DNA of 6,759 nt, from positions 1-6,759 of the forward strand of contig CAMNLN010000195.1 in assembly GCA_946543025.1 (NCBI GenBank), given 5' to 3'. The first letter of the stretch is position 1, and every line of letters begins with the position of its first letter. A program made the position numbers and the translations under genes. A model generated the notes under the pieces. It made no database searches. It was not told the origin of the DNA and worked only from the letters and a program-made list of their open reading frames with translations. This stretch comes from an uncultured Verrucomicrobiota bacterium (lineage in GTDB: Bacteria > Verrucomicrobiota > Kiritimatiellia > RFP12 > UBA1067). Below are positions 1 to 6,373 of the stretch, one piece after another.

Positions 1-1
1 G

Positions 2-2383
2 TTTTTTTCGCCCGAAAGCCGATCTTGGAAAGACTACGCCTGGGCGATCACCCTCGGGTGTGTGTTGTCCGCGCTGTCGTGGTGGTGGGGCTGTGCGGAG
101 ATTCCGCCTGACCTGTGGGAGGATGTTGCCGTGGCGGCCGGGTTGCGTCCGCCGGTCGCGCCGTTCCCCGGCCTGTGGCACGGGCTGTCGTGCCTTCTGT
201 TCAGGAGCGTCGGCCTGGCGAAGGGCGTGTCGATTCTCGCTCTCGCGGGGCCTGTCTCGCTGGGCTTGCTGACGGCGATCTTCTTCCTCGTCTTCAACGA
301 GCTGCTGCCGCGGACGCTGCGCCTGCGGATGAAGCGCGCGCGGTGGAGCCGGCTCATCGTCCGCCTCGTGCTCATGCAGGTCACCGTGTGCTTCGCGTGC
401 GCGGAGCCGACGTGGCGGGCGTGCCGGTTCTTCGCGCCGGTTACGCTCCAGCTCCTGCTGACGGCGGTGGCGGCGATTTTCTGTTGCCGCGCGTTCCGCC
501 TGAAGTCGATCGTGCGCGTCTACCTGGCGGCGGCCATCCTGGGCGTGCTGGCGGCGGAGACGCCGGTGGGACTGATCGTGCCGATAAGCCTGGCGGTGGT
601 CGGCTGGTGGCGGGGAATCGGGAGCTTGCCCGACCTGACGCCGAATCCGCTCGCCAATCCGCTTGTCCGTCTTCTGGCGCTGCGCCGCATGACGTACGCC
701 TTCCTCGCCGGGTTCATCCCGGCGGTCGTGGCCAACACGATCTTCTTCTGCCGGATGGACGGCCTGGCGGCGCACGACTGGAACGGGGTGATGTATGTCG
801 TCAACGTGCTCAGCCGCTACGGCGTCCTGCTCACGAAGGCGCTGACGCCGGTCGGCTGGCTCTTCCTCGTCGGTTTCGTGGTCGTTCCGCTCGTCCTCGC
901 GACGGTGCTGGTGGGGAAGGCGACGGACGACGACCTGTTCCTGCCGTACCGCTACGGCATCTTCTTCGCGCTGGCGGGCGTGGTGGCGTTCCTGCAGGTC
1001 GCGGGGTGGCCCTCGTTCTGGTTCTGGACGTGGACGTCGTCGCCGGTGGCGCGATCGGACTATCTGCTCTGCCTCTGCTCGTTCGCCAGCGCCGCGACGC
1101 TGCTGTTCGCGCTCGCCGTGATCGGCGTGGAGATCTATTTCCGCAACTACCGGCGCATCGCGGCGACGCACTACGAGGACGCCCTGGAGGATCCGGAGGC
1201 CGCCCCCGTGGCCGACTCGTTCCGTCCGGTGGACCGTCTACGGCGGACGCTGCTCCGGTGCGAGCCGTTCGTGCTGATCGCGCTCGTGCTGCCGTACCGG
1301 TGGCAGCCGGTCGCGAACGAGATGCGGAAGCTGACGGGCGCGTTCATCCGCGCGACGGCGGTGGAATGCGCCGACGCGACGCGCCTGTTCACGGACGGCG
1401 CGCTGGACGCGGGATTCGAGGTGGCGGCCGCCATGCGCGGAAAGACGCTCCGCGCGCTCTCGATGATGTCGGGCGGCGATCCGCGCGACGTCTACCTGCG
1501 CACACGCGACGCGCTCGACGCGGAGGACAAGGATCTTCTCGCGACGGGCGCGTCCGACGCGTTGCGCACCTGGGTGCGCCACAGGCCGGAACGGATGGCG
1601 GACGTGGCCATCCAGCTGGGGTTCGAGCTGTGGCGGCACGACAACCTGCCCATGCCGAGATGCGGCGGCTTCGTGGCGCGGCCCGACGGCGGCCCGGCGG
1701 GCAGATGGGCGGTGGTGGGGGCCGTCGTCGCCCGGCGCATCGCGAACAGGATTCTGGCGTTGTACGACAAGGGCGATCCGATGTCCGTCACGGACCGTCC
1801 GCTCAAGAGCGCTTTCGTCTTTGCGCAGTGGCGCCTGGCGCGCATGGCCCGGATGCGCGCGGACCCGCTCGACAAGACGGGTCAGACGGACCTCGCGATG
1901 GCGGAGAGCGAGATGGCCGACAAGCTGGACCGGAAAAACGAGGCGTTCGCGAACCTGCGGAAGCAGATGGACTGGGTGGGCATGCAGAAGGGGGCGCGCC
2001 TGACGCTGCGCGAGGGTCTCCAAATCGGCCTCGACCGCGCGGACTTCCGCTTGGCGCGCACCTACGCGCAGCAGGTGCTGGCGTCCAACCCGGACGATTC
2101 GGCCGCGAACTTCGCGATCGGCATGGGCTACTTCGTGGAGGAGCAGTATGGCCGCGCGGAAGTCTACCTGAAGCGCAGCCTCGCGGCGCGCCCCGACGAG
2201 CCGGCGGCGCTGAACAACCTCGCGATCGCGCTGATGCGCCAGGGGCTCTACGCCGAGGCGGAGACGAACGCGCTTCACGCGCTGAAGGTCCTGCCGGACT
2301 CGAGCGCGGTGAAGAATACGGTCGAGGCCATCCGCGAGAAGGCCAAGGCCGCCGCCGAGCAGCAGAAAAGCGGGCTGAAGTGA
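2..2383 (+). CDS. polytopic membrane protein with C-terminal TPR repeats (5' end outside the window)
   Basis: The frame is open from base 2 to the TGA at 2381-2383, giving 793 residues, and the true start probably lies upstream. A GTG at 62 is the first conventional start, but it has no ribosome binding site and would cut into a hydrophobic helix that begins near residue 13 (Trp-Ala-Ile-Thr-Leu), so I treat the gene as 5' partial. Counting from base 2, hydrophobic helices lie near residues 13-29, 77-99, 118-135, 144-162, 173-202, 232-249, 283-304, 318-335 and 355-377. A soluble half follows, with two or three TPR-like repeats near residues 675-770 (for example Asn-Asn-Leu-Ala-Ile-Ala-Leu around 738) and a Lys/Ala/Glu-rich tail. 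The layout suggests an inner-membrane protein whose TPR tail binds a partner. It resembles Bacteroidota/PVC membrane-TPR hypothetical proteins, possibly the DUF6057 type, but I cannot confirm a family and assign no function. A decayed relative lies at 2801-3175. Confidence 0.8.
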   Translation, partial: FFSPESRSWKDYAWAITLGCVLSALSWWWGCAEIPPDLWEDVAVAAGLRPPVAPFPGLWHGLSCLLFRSVGLAKGVSILALAGPVSLGLLTAIFFLVFNELLPRTLRLRMKRARWSRLIVRLVLMQVTVCFACAEPTWRACRFFAPVTLQLLLTAVAAIFCCRAFRLKSIVRVYLAAAILGVLAAETPVGLIVPISLAVVGWWRGIGSLPDLTPNPLANPLVRLLALRRMTYAFLAGFIPAVVANTIFFCRMDGLAAHDWNGVMYVVNVLSRYGVLLTKALTPVGWLFLVGFVVVPLVLATVLVGKATDDDLFLPYRYGIFFALAGVVAFLQVAGWPSFWFWTWTSSPVARSDYLLCLCSFASAATLLFALAVIGVEIYFRNYRRIAATHYEDALEDPEAAPVADSFRPVDRLRRTLLRCEPFVLIALVLPYRWQPVANEMRKLTGAFIRATAVECADATRLFTDGALDAGFEVAAAMRGKTLRALSMMSGGDPRDVYLRTRDALDAEDKDLLATGASDALRTWVRHRPERMADVAIQLGFELWRHDNLPMPRCGGFVARPDGGPAGRWAVVGAVVARRIANRILALYDKGDPMSVTDRPLKSAFVFAQWRLARMARMRADPLDKTGQTDLAMAESEMADKLDRKNEAFANLRKQMDWVGMQKGARLTLREGLQIGLDRADFRLARTYAQQVLASNPDDSAANFAIGMGYFVEEQYGRAEVYLKRSLAARPDEPAALNNLAIALMRQGLYAEAETNALHALKVLPDSSAVKNTVEAIREKAKAAAEQQKSGLK

Positions 2384-2406
2384 AACGCCGCGCGTCACGG
2401 TAACGA

Positions 2407-2448
2407 CCTCTCGCCACTCGCCACTAACCACTCGCCACTAACCACTCA
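2407..2448 (+). repeat. tandem heptamer repeat, consensus CCACTNN, six units
   Basis: Six back-to-back 7-base units fill this stretch: CCTCTCG (one mismatch), CCACTCG, CCACTAA, CCACTCG, CCACTAA, CCACTCA. The CG and AA endings alternate, so the unit may also be read as a 14-mer. The last base of the array is the A of the ATG at 2448, so the array occupies the position where a ribosome binding site would sit. On the other strand it reads NNAGTGG. It resembles the short tandemly repeated repetitive (STRR) heptamers known from cyanobacterial intergenic regions. I infer an analogous dispersed element here, but this window holds only one copy. Confidence 0.85.
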
Positions 2449-2873
2449 TGCGAGACGTCCTCGACAAATTCCAGTTCGTGCCGGACGGCGCCACCGCCTT
2501 GGCGGACGCCTTGTGCAACTTCCTGAAAGAGGCGATCGCCTTTGGTCGGCTGAAGGGCGGCGAGAAGATTCCGACCATCGCCGAGATCGGAAAGGCGACG
2601 GGCCTTACCTTTGCCCAGGCCCGGCGCGTGACGGAATGCCTGGCGCGGGAGGGATACGTCTGTTCCCGGCCACATGCCGGGACGGTCGTCCTGTCGCGCG
2701 GCGGCAACGTCCTGCGCGGACGCGTCCTGTTCATCCTGCCCGACGAGGACGTCGGCCGATACCATCCGTCGCAAGTGATCGACGTCGTGGGCCGCAAGAT
2801 GACGGCGGCCTTGACGCGGCGGTCGAGCTTGCGGCGGCAGCCTCCGGCCGCCGCTTGCGCGCGCTTTCGCTGA
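2448..2873 (+). CDS. truncated GntR-family transcriptional regulator (DNA-binding domain only)
   Basis: This encodes 141 residues. Residues about 17-83 form a GntR-type winged helix-turn-helix: a helix with Leu-Ala-Asp-Ala-Leu, the motif Gly-Glu-Lys-Ile-Pro-Thr-Ile, the recognition-helix region Gly-Leu-Thr-Phe-Ala-Gln-Ala-Arg, and the wing Arg-Pro-His-Ala-Gly-Thr-Val-Val. Residues 89-119 start a LacI/periplasmic-binding-like effector domain (Arg-Gly-Arg-Val-Leu-Phe-Ile-Leu-Pro), which stops abruptly near base 2800. Members with this layout are normally over 300 residues. The last ~20 residues (Arg/Ala-rich) are the wrong-frame reading of a TPR-gene fragment. An in-frame TAA at 2439 fixes ATG 2448 as the earliest ATG start. 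No Shine-Dalgarno sequence is present because the heptamer array abuts the start. Any product would lack ligand control and probably dimerisation, so it is best read as a pseudogene, although a free DNA-binding domain could act as an unregulated competitor. Confidence 0.72.
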   Translation: MRDVLDKFQFVPDGATALADALCNFLKEAIAFGRLKGGEKIPTIAEIGKATGLTFAQARRVTECLAREGYVCSRPHAGTVVLSRGGNVLRGRVLFILPDEDVGRYHPSQVIDVVGRKMTAALTRRSSLRRQPPAAACARFR

Positions 2874-3175
2874 TGGGCGGCGCCGTGGACCCGCGCGAGA
2901 TCTATCTTCGTACCCGAGGTGCCTCAGATCCGGGCGACTAGGCGCTTCTCGAAAGCGGCGCGGCCGACGCGCTGCGGACATGGGTACGTTCGCGTCCGGA
3001 CGATCCTGCCGTTCTCAACAACCTCGCCCAGTGCCGTCTCCGGCAGGGCGATCCCGTCGGTGCGCACCCCTATGCGGAACGGGCGTTGGAGATTCTGCCG
3101 GATTCACCTGAAATCAGGCGGACGATGGAACGCGTCAAGGCCGCGCTCGAAAAGAAGAACGCCGCCGCGCGCTAG
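2801..3175 (+). pseudogene. remnant of a paralogue of the upstream membrane-TPR gene, internally deleted and interrupted by a stop
   Basis: Read in the frame beginning at 2801, the sequence matches two separate parts of the gene at 2-2383. Bases 2801-2998 correspond to about 1394-1590; shared strings include Leu-Arg-Ala-Leu-Ser, Tyr-Leu-Arg-Thr-Arg and Asp-Ala-Leu-Arg-Thr-Trp-Val-Arg, and about two thirds of residues are identical by eye. Bases 2993-3175 correspond to about 2189-2383; shared strings include Leu-Asn-Asn-Leu-Ala and Leu-Pro-Asp-Ser, and about half are identical. The 606 bases between these blocks in the intact gene are missing, joined at an Arg-Pro-Asp/Glu codon run. A TAG at 2939-2941 stands where the intact gene has Lys. 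The whole membrane half is also absent. The left boundary is fused out of frame to the GntR gene. It ends at TAG 3173-3175. No function is expected. Confidence 0.8.
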
Positions 3176-4032
3176 AACACGCGGTTGGCGATTTCGGCGG
3201 CGGAGTTGAGGCAGCTGCGGCGGTCGCTGGGCGTCTTGGCCATCGGGAAGCGGATGCCGGCCCATTCGAGCTTGTGGTGGTTCTTTCCGCTCACGTAGCG
3301 GAAGCCGAGCTTCTCGAGGGCGGCGATGTCGCCCTCTTCCAGGGACTGTCCGGCGTCTTTCAGGATTTGCCGCACGGCCTCGCGGCGGCGGTCCAGCTCG
3401 CCCGCGGCTGGATTGGCGCACAGGACGGCCTCTAGGATGCGCGCCCGGCGGTCGCGTCCGCCCGCCTCGGCGGCGGCGTGCGAGTCGGCGAGCGCGGCGA
3501 GGACGTGTTCGCGGATCTCGCCGGGGAACTTCTCTCCCAGCGTGGGCGGCTTCTCAAGAAGAACGGAAGAAGAGAGGGACGTGCGCTGGGCGTCTGCCAG
3601 CAGTTCCTGAAGCCGCGCGATCTCGCGATCCTTGGCGGCGCATTCTTCCATCGCCTTTTCGTCGACGTGCGGCTTGGCACGCTCGGCCTCCAGTTCCGTG
3701 CGGGCGGCGGCACAGGCGGCTTCGGCCGCTTCGGCGCGGGCGAGGAGGGCGGCCTTTTCGGTCGCCGCCGTCTCTTTCGCGGCAGCCGCCTCTTCGCGCA
3801 GGAACGTCAGATCGCGCGCGAGGTCCTCGCAGGCTTCCCGCTGGGCGTCCAGCTCCTCCCTGAGCGCGTCCTGGGCGGCGGTCAGTTCCGCGCGTTCGGC
3901 GGCGAAGGCGTCGGCGGCTTGCTCCTGACGGACCTTGGCGATCGTGTTGGGGGTGACGACGGTCGTACGACGGGGAGAGGAAGCGCCGGGCTTGTCGCCA
4001 AGCAGCGAGGCGAAGTAGTCGTTCGAGTTCAT
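3172..4032 (-). CDS. coiled-coil protein with basic C-terminal domain, unknown function
   Basis: This encodes 286 residues, from ATG at 4032-4030 to TAG at 3174-3172. The frame stays open further upstream, but the start is set by AGGAG (bases 4044-4040) seven bases before this ATG and by the 4-base overlap with the preceding gene. Residues about 31-150 are a long Ala/Glu/Arg-rich coiled coil, starting after a short N-terminal segment (Asn-Asp-Tyr-Phe-Ala-Ser-Leu-Leu). A helical region follows at 165-230 (Glu-Lys-Phe-Pro-Gly-Glu-Ile-Arg-Glu-His-Val-Leu). The C-terminal domain at 232-286 carries Gly-Lys-Asn-His-His-Lys-Leu-Glu-Trp and then Ala-Lys-Thr-Pro-Ser-Asp-Arg-Arg. That His/Lys beta-hairpin pattern is loosely reminiscent of HicA-like double-stranded-RNA-binding folds, but this is only a guess. 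There is no signal peptide or membrane helix, so it is probably cytoplasmic. I do not recognise a named family. It is probably co-expressed with the small membrane protein upstream. Confidence 0.82.
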   Translation of the reverse strand: MNSNDYFASLLGDKPGASSPRRTTVVTPNTIAKVRQEQAADAFAAERAELTAAQDALREELDAQREACEDLARDLTFLREEAAAAKETAATEKAALLARAEAAEAACAAARTELEAERAKPHVDEKAMEECAAKDREIARLQELLADAQRTSLSSSVLLEKPPTLGEKFPGEIREHVLAALADSHAAAEAGGRDRRARILEAVLCANPAAGELDRRREAVRQILKDAGQSLEEGDIAALEKLGFRYVSGKNHHKLEWAGIRFPMAKTPSDRRSCLNSAAEIANRVF

Positions 4033-4334
4033 GGCATGTCTCCTGACAGACGGCTTGCGACACGGTTTTTCAGGTAGTAGTGGAAGTAGAGCGTCAGGTC
4101 GGTCGCGACGAGCAGGACATCCGCCAGGTACACCCACGTGACCCAGCTGCGGTCGCTGATGAGGTGGCTGGCGATGCCGAAGAGGTAGCCGACGATGACG
4201 ATGACCTCGAACATGGGGCTCTTGCCGTCCACGCGCTTGGCCCGGTAGGTCTTCGCGATGGCGAACGGCCAGGAGAAGCCGAAGCAGAACAGCATGGCGA
4301 ATTCGAGAAGTCGTGGCAGGATGTCGGAGTTCAT
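4029..4334 (-). CDS. small three-helix membrane protein, PQ-loop/SemiSWEET-like
   Basis: This encodes 101 residues, with hydrophobic helices at about 8-28, 41-60 and 66-88. After the first helix comes Phe-Gly-Phe-Ser-Trp-Pro (18-23), then Ile-Ala-Lys-Thr-Tyr and a basic loop ending Asp-Gly-Lys-Ser. This matches the style of PQ-loop half-transporters (SWEET/SemiSWEET-type three-helix bundles), where a Pro-containing motif precedes a Lys/Arg-rich turn and Gly-Lys-Ser. SemiSWEETs dimerise to move sugars, but many short relatives have no known substrate, so transport here is inference only. The TGA stop overlaps the next gene's ATG in ATGA (4032-4029), which implies translational coupling. No Shine-Dalgarno sequence precedes the ATG; an extended -10 element places the likely transcript start only a few bases upstream, suggesting leaderless translation. 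It is a short but credible gene: membrane character, strong coupling and promoter position all agree. Confidence 0.82.
   Translation of the reverse strand: MNSDILPRLLEFAMLFCFGFSWPFAIAKTYRAKRVDGKSPMFEVIVIVGYLFGIASHLISDRSWVTWVYLADVLLVATDLTLYFHYYLKNRVASRLSGDMP
4040..4044 (-). promoter_or_regulatory. ribosome binding site for the coiled-coil gene
   Basis: The minus strand reads AGGAG, seven bases before the ATG at 4032. It lies inside the last codons of the upstream small membrane protein gene and decides the start of the 286-residue protein against a longer in-frame extension. Confidence 0.8.
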
Positions 4335-4346
4335 GGTTGGGCGGAT

Positions 4347-4355
4347 ATTGTATCA
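4347..4355 (-). promoter_or_regulatory. extended -10 promoter for the minus-strand operon
   Basis: The minus strand reads TGATACAAT, an extended -10 (TGn followed by a TATAAT-like hexamer with five of six matches). No good -35 hexamer is found 16-18 bases upstream, which is tolerated in extended -10 promoters. Transcription would begin near 4340, about six bases before the ATG at 4334, giving a leaderless or nearly leaderless mRNA. Confidence 0.5.
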
Positions 4356-4383
4356 TTTTTCTTGTCGGTTTGACGGACTGTTA

Positions 4384-4412
4384 TTGACTGCGGTGGGCGC
4401 ATTCGGTATCAT
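4384..4412 (+). promoter_or_regulatory. sigma-70-type promoter for the glycoside hydrolase operon
   Basis: TTGACT (4384-4389) and TATCAT (4407-4412) each match the sigma-70 consensus at five of six positions and are exactly 17 bases apart. Transcription should start near 4419, about 23 bases before the chosen ATG at 4442. The promoter is divergent from the minus-strand one at 4347-4355; the -10 elements lie about 50 bases apart, so the two operons could share a regulator. I see no clear operator palindrome between them. Confidence 0.6.
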
Positions 4413-4431
4413 GTTCGCGTGAAACGATAAT

Positions 4432-4435
4432 GGAG
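4432..4435 (+). promoter_or_regulatory. ribosome binding site for the bifunctional hydrolase gene
   Basis: GGAG lies six bases before the ATG at 4442. It overlaps an alternative in-frame ATG at 4430, which lacks its own site, and so favours 4442 as the start. The resulting protein then begins with a standard signal peptide. Confidence 0.75.
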
Positions 4436-4441
4436 ATTTCG

Positions 4442-6364
4442 ATGAAGAAGACGACGATGCTCATTGCCGCCACCCTGGCGGCGGCCAACCTGTACGCCGC
4501 GCGCAACGCGCCCTGGTCCAAGGAGAAGGCGTGGGAGTGGTATAACGCCCAGCCGTGGATGAGAGGCTGCAACTACATGCCGGCGAGCGCGGCGAACCGC
4601 GTGGACCAGTGGCAGGAGATGGGATGCGAGGAGCGCTTCGCGGAGATGGAGACCGAGCTCAAGCTCGCGCAGTCCATCGGCTTCAACACGATGCGCATCA
4701 TCATCGAGGAGCAGGGCTTCGCCGTGTGGTGCGCGGAGCACGACGGCTTCATGGCACGCCTCGAGCGAATGCTCGCGCTCCTCGACAAGTACGGCATGCG
4801 CATGATCCTCGTGCTGGGCAACGACTGCTCGCGCCCGAAGGAGATATGGAAGTTCCCGAAGCCTGGCCCGCAGCCCTGCGACTGGGGCTACCACGGCGGA
4901 CGCAAGCGCAGCCAGCACGGCTCCTTCCCGGGGGCGGTGGGCTACACGTGCGTGGACGACCCGGAGCTGCGCGAGAAGTTCTTCGCGATGTGCGAGGAGG
5001 TGATGACGAAGTACCGCACCGACAGGCGCATCGCGTTCTGGAACGTCTGGAACGAGCCCGGCAACGGCAACCGCCGCCAGCCGGAGCACGTGGCGCTCCT
5101 CCGCCGCATGTTCGAGCTCGCGTGGAAGATCGACCCCGTGCAGCCGCTTGCGGCGGATGTCTGGGCGGGCCACTACGGCATGTCGCCCAAGGACGCCAAC
5201 AAGCCGCAACTGCTCGCCGGCGAGCTTTCGGACATCATCTCGTACCACTGCTACGGCGACTTCGAGGCGCAGGCGCGCATCCACGGCAAGCTGAAGAACT
5301 ACTACGGCCGCCCGCTCGTGAACACGGAATGGCTCGCGCGCATCAAGCGCAACTACGTGTTCGACGCGTATCCGTTCTACGCGCAAAACCGCGTCGGCTG
5401 CACATGCTGGGGGTTCGTCGCCGGCAAGTACCAGACGTACGAGCCGTGGGAGAGCATGTGGCGGCAGGTGGCCGACGGCAAGCCGGAGGCGGAGAAGTAC
5501 GACTTCACGAAGTGGTTCCACGACCTGTACCGCCCGTCGCTGCGCCCGTACGACCCGAAGGAGATCGACGTGATCAAGCACGTGAACGCGCAGATGGACG
5601 CCGAGCGCGAGGGGAAGTCCCTGCGCGCGAAGATCGCGAAGACCTGCAAGATCCTCGGCGAGGACATGTGGTACGGCTACCGCCGCACGAAGTTCGACTT
5701 CAAGGGCCGCACCGCCTGGGTGGTGGAGCCGTCCTGCACGCCGAAGAAGGGCATCCCGTGGACCTGGACGATGCAGTGGGCCGAGGCGTTCGTGGACCGC
5801 ACGGGCGTCCCCGACCTGCTTGCGAAGGGCTACCACCACGTGACGCTCGACGTCTTCGATACGCGCATGGACGACAGCGGCCTCAAGGCGTGCGCGGAGT
5901 TCCAGGATTTCCTCGTGAAGGAGCTCGGATTCGTGAAGAAGTGCAACCTGATCGGCATGAGCTGGGGCGGGTTCTTCTCCACGCGCTACGCGGCCGCCTA
6001 CCCGCAGAACGTGCGTCGCATCTACCTCGACGCGCCGCTCCTGAACTTCGACGGGTTCGACGCATCGCGCATCGGCCCGTGGTCGGCCTCCGCGCCGGCG
6101 GACGGCAAGTGGACGAACGATCCGCGCATGCCGGTGAACATGGCCGCGCAGATCGTGAAGGGCGACATTCCCGTGCTGCTCCTCTACGGCGGGCAGGACC
6201 AGACCGTGCCGCCGGCCTCGAACGCGGAGCTTTTCGCGGCGCGCTTCAAGGAGGCGGGCGGCCGCATCGACGTCGAGAAGCGAGGCGGCTTCGGTCACCA
6301 TCCGCACGGCGTCGATCCGAACAAGGTCGACCGAATCGTCAAGTTCGTGACAACGGCAAAGTGA
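4442..6364 (+). CDS. secreted bifunctional enzyme: clan GH-A glycoside hydrolase plus alpha/beta-hydrolase (esterase-like) domain
   Basis: This encodes 640 residues. Residues 1-19 are a signal peptide (Met-Lys-Lys, hydrophobic core, then Leu-Tyr-Ala), so the product is exported. Residues about 22-370 form a (beta/alpha)8 glycoside hydrolase of the GH5/GH39-like clan GH-A type: Arg-Gly-Cys-Asn-Tyr near 41-45, Gly-Phe-Asn-Thr-Met-Arg near 80-85, Trp-Asn-Glu-Pro with acid/base Glu205, and Asn-Thr-Glu-Trp with nucleophile Glu296. Relatives are often labelled cellulase-family or 1,4-beta-xylanase-like; the substrate cannot be read from sequence. Residues about 390-640 form an alpha/beta hydrolase with nucleophile Ser507 in Gly-Met-Ser-Trp-Gly-Gly, acid Asp586 in Gly-Gln-Asp-Gln-Thr-Val-Pro, and His619/620 in Gly-His-His-Pro-His-Gly. 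Both catalytic sets appear complete, so I infer linked backbone cleavage and de-esterification of a glycan. It is the first gene of an operon with the DUF5107 gene. Confidence 0.88.
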   Translation: MKKTTMLIAATLAAANLYAARNAPWSKEKAWEWYNAQPWMRGCNYMPASAANRVDQWQEMGCEERFAEMETELKLAQSIGFNTMRIIIEEQGFAVWCAEHDGFMARLERMLALLDKYGMRMILVLGNDCSRPKEIWKFPKPGPQPCDWGYHGGRKRSQHGSFPGAVGYTCVDDPELREKFFAMCEEVMTKYRTDRRIAFWNVWNEPGNGNRRQPEHVALLRRMFELAWKIDPVQPLAADVWAGHYGMSPKDANKPQLLAGELSDIISYHCYGDFEAQARIHGKLKNYYGRPLVNTEWLARIKRNYVFDAYPFYAQNRVGCTCWGFVAGKYQTYEPWESMWRQVADGKPEAEKYDFTKWFHDLYRPSLRPYDPKEIDVIKHVNAQMDAEREGKSLRAKIAKTCKILGEDMWYGYRRTKFDFKGRTAWVVEPSCTPKKGIPWTWTMQWAEAFVDRTGVPDLLAKGYHHVTLDVFDTRMDDSGLKACAEFQDFLVKELGFVKKCNLIGMSWGGFFSTRYAAAYPQNVRRIYLDAPLLNFDGFDASRIGPWSASAPADGKWTNDPRMPVNMAAQIVKGDIPVLLLYGGQDQTVPPASNAELFAARFKEAGGRIDVEKRGGFGHHPHGVDPNKVDRIVKFVTTAK

Positions 6365-6373
6365 GGTTCGACG

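Noticed and set aside
62..64. GTG as the true start of the membrane-TPR gene
   Set aside because: It falls within a predicted transmembrane helix, has no Shine-Dalgarno sequence, and the frame continues open to the window edge.
115..2403. Second open frame of 762 codons on the plus strand inside the membrane-TPR gene
   Set aside because: It is a Gly/Arg/Ala-rich shadow produced by high GC; the overlapping frame has ordered membrane helices and TPRs.
1238..2431. Minus-strand open frame of 397 codons
   Set aside because: Arg/Val/Leu/His-rich shadow of the TPR half of the plus-strand gene, with no domain and no ribosome binding site.
2919..3209. Open frame of 96 codons across the remnant
   Set aside because: It is in a different frame from the TPR homology, is Arg/Ser-rich and shows no family resemblance.
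4033..4356. In-frame upstream extension of the coiled-coil protein
   Set aside because: The extension reads as an Arg/His/Pro-rich shadow of the small membrane protein gene. The ATG at 4032 has a good ribosome binding site and a coupled overlap.
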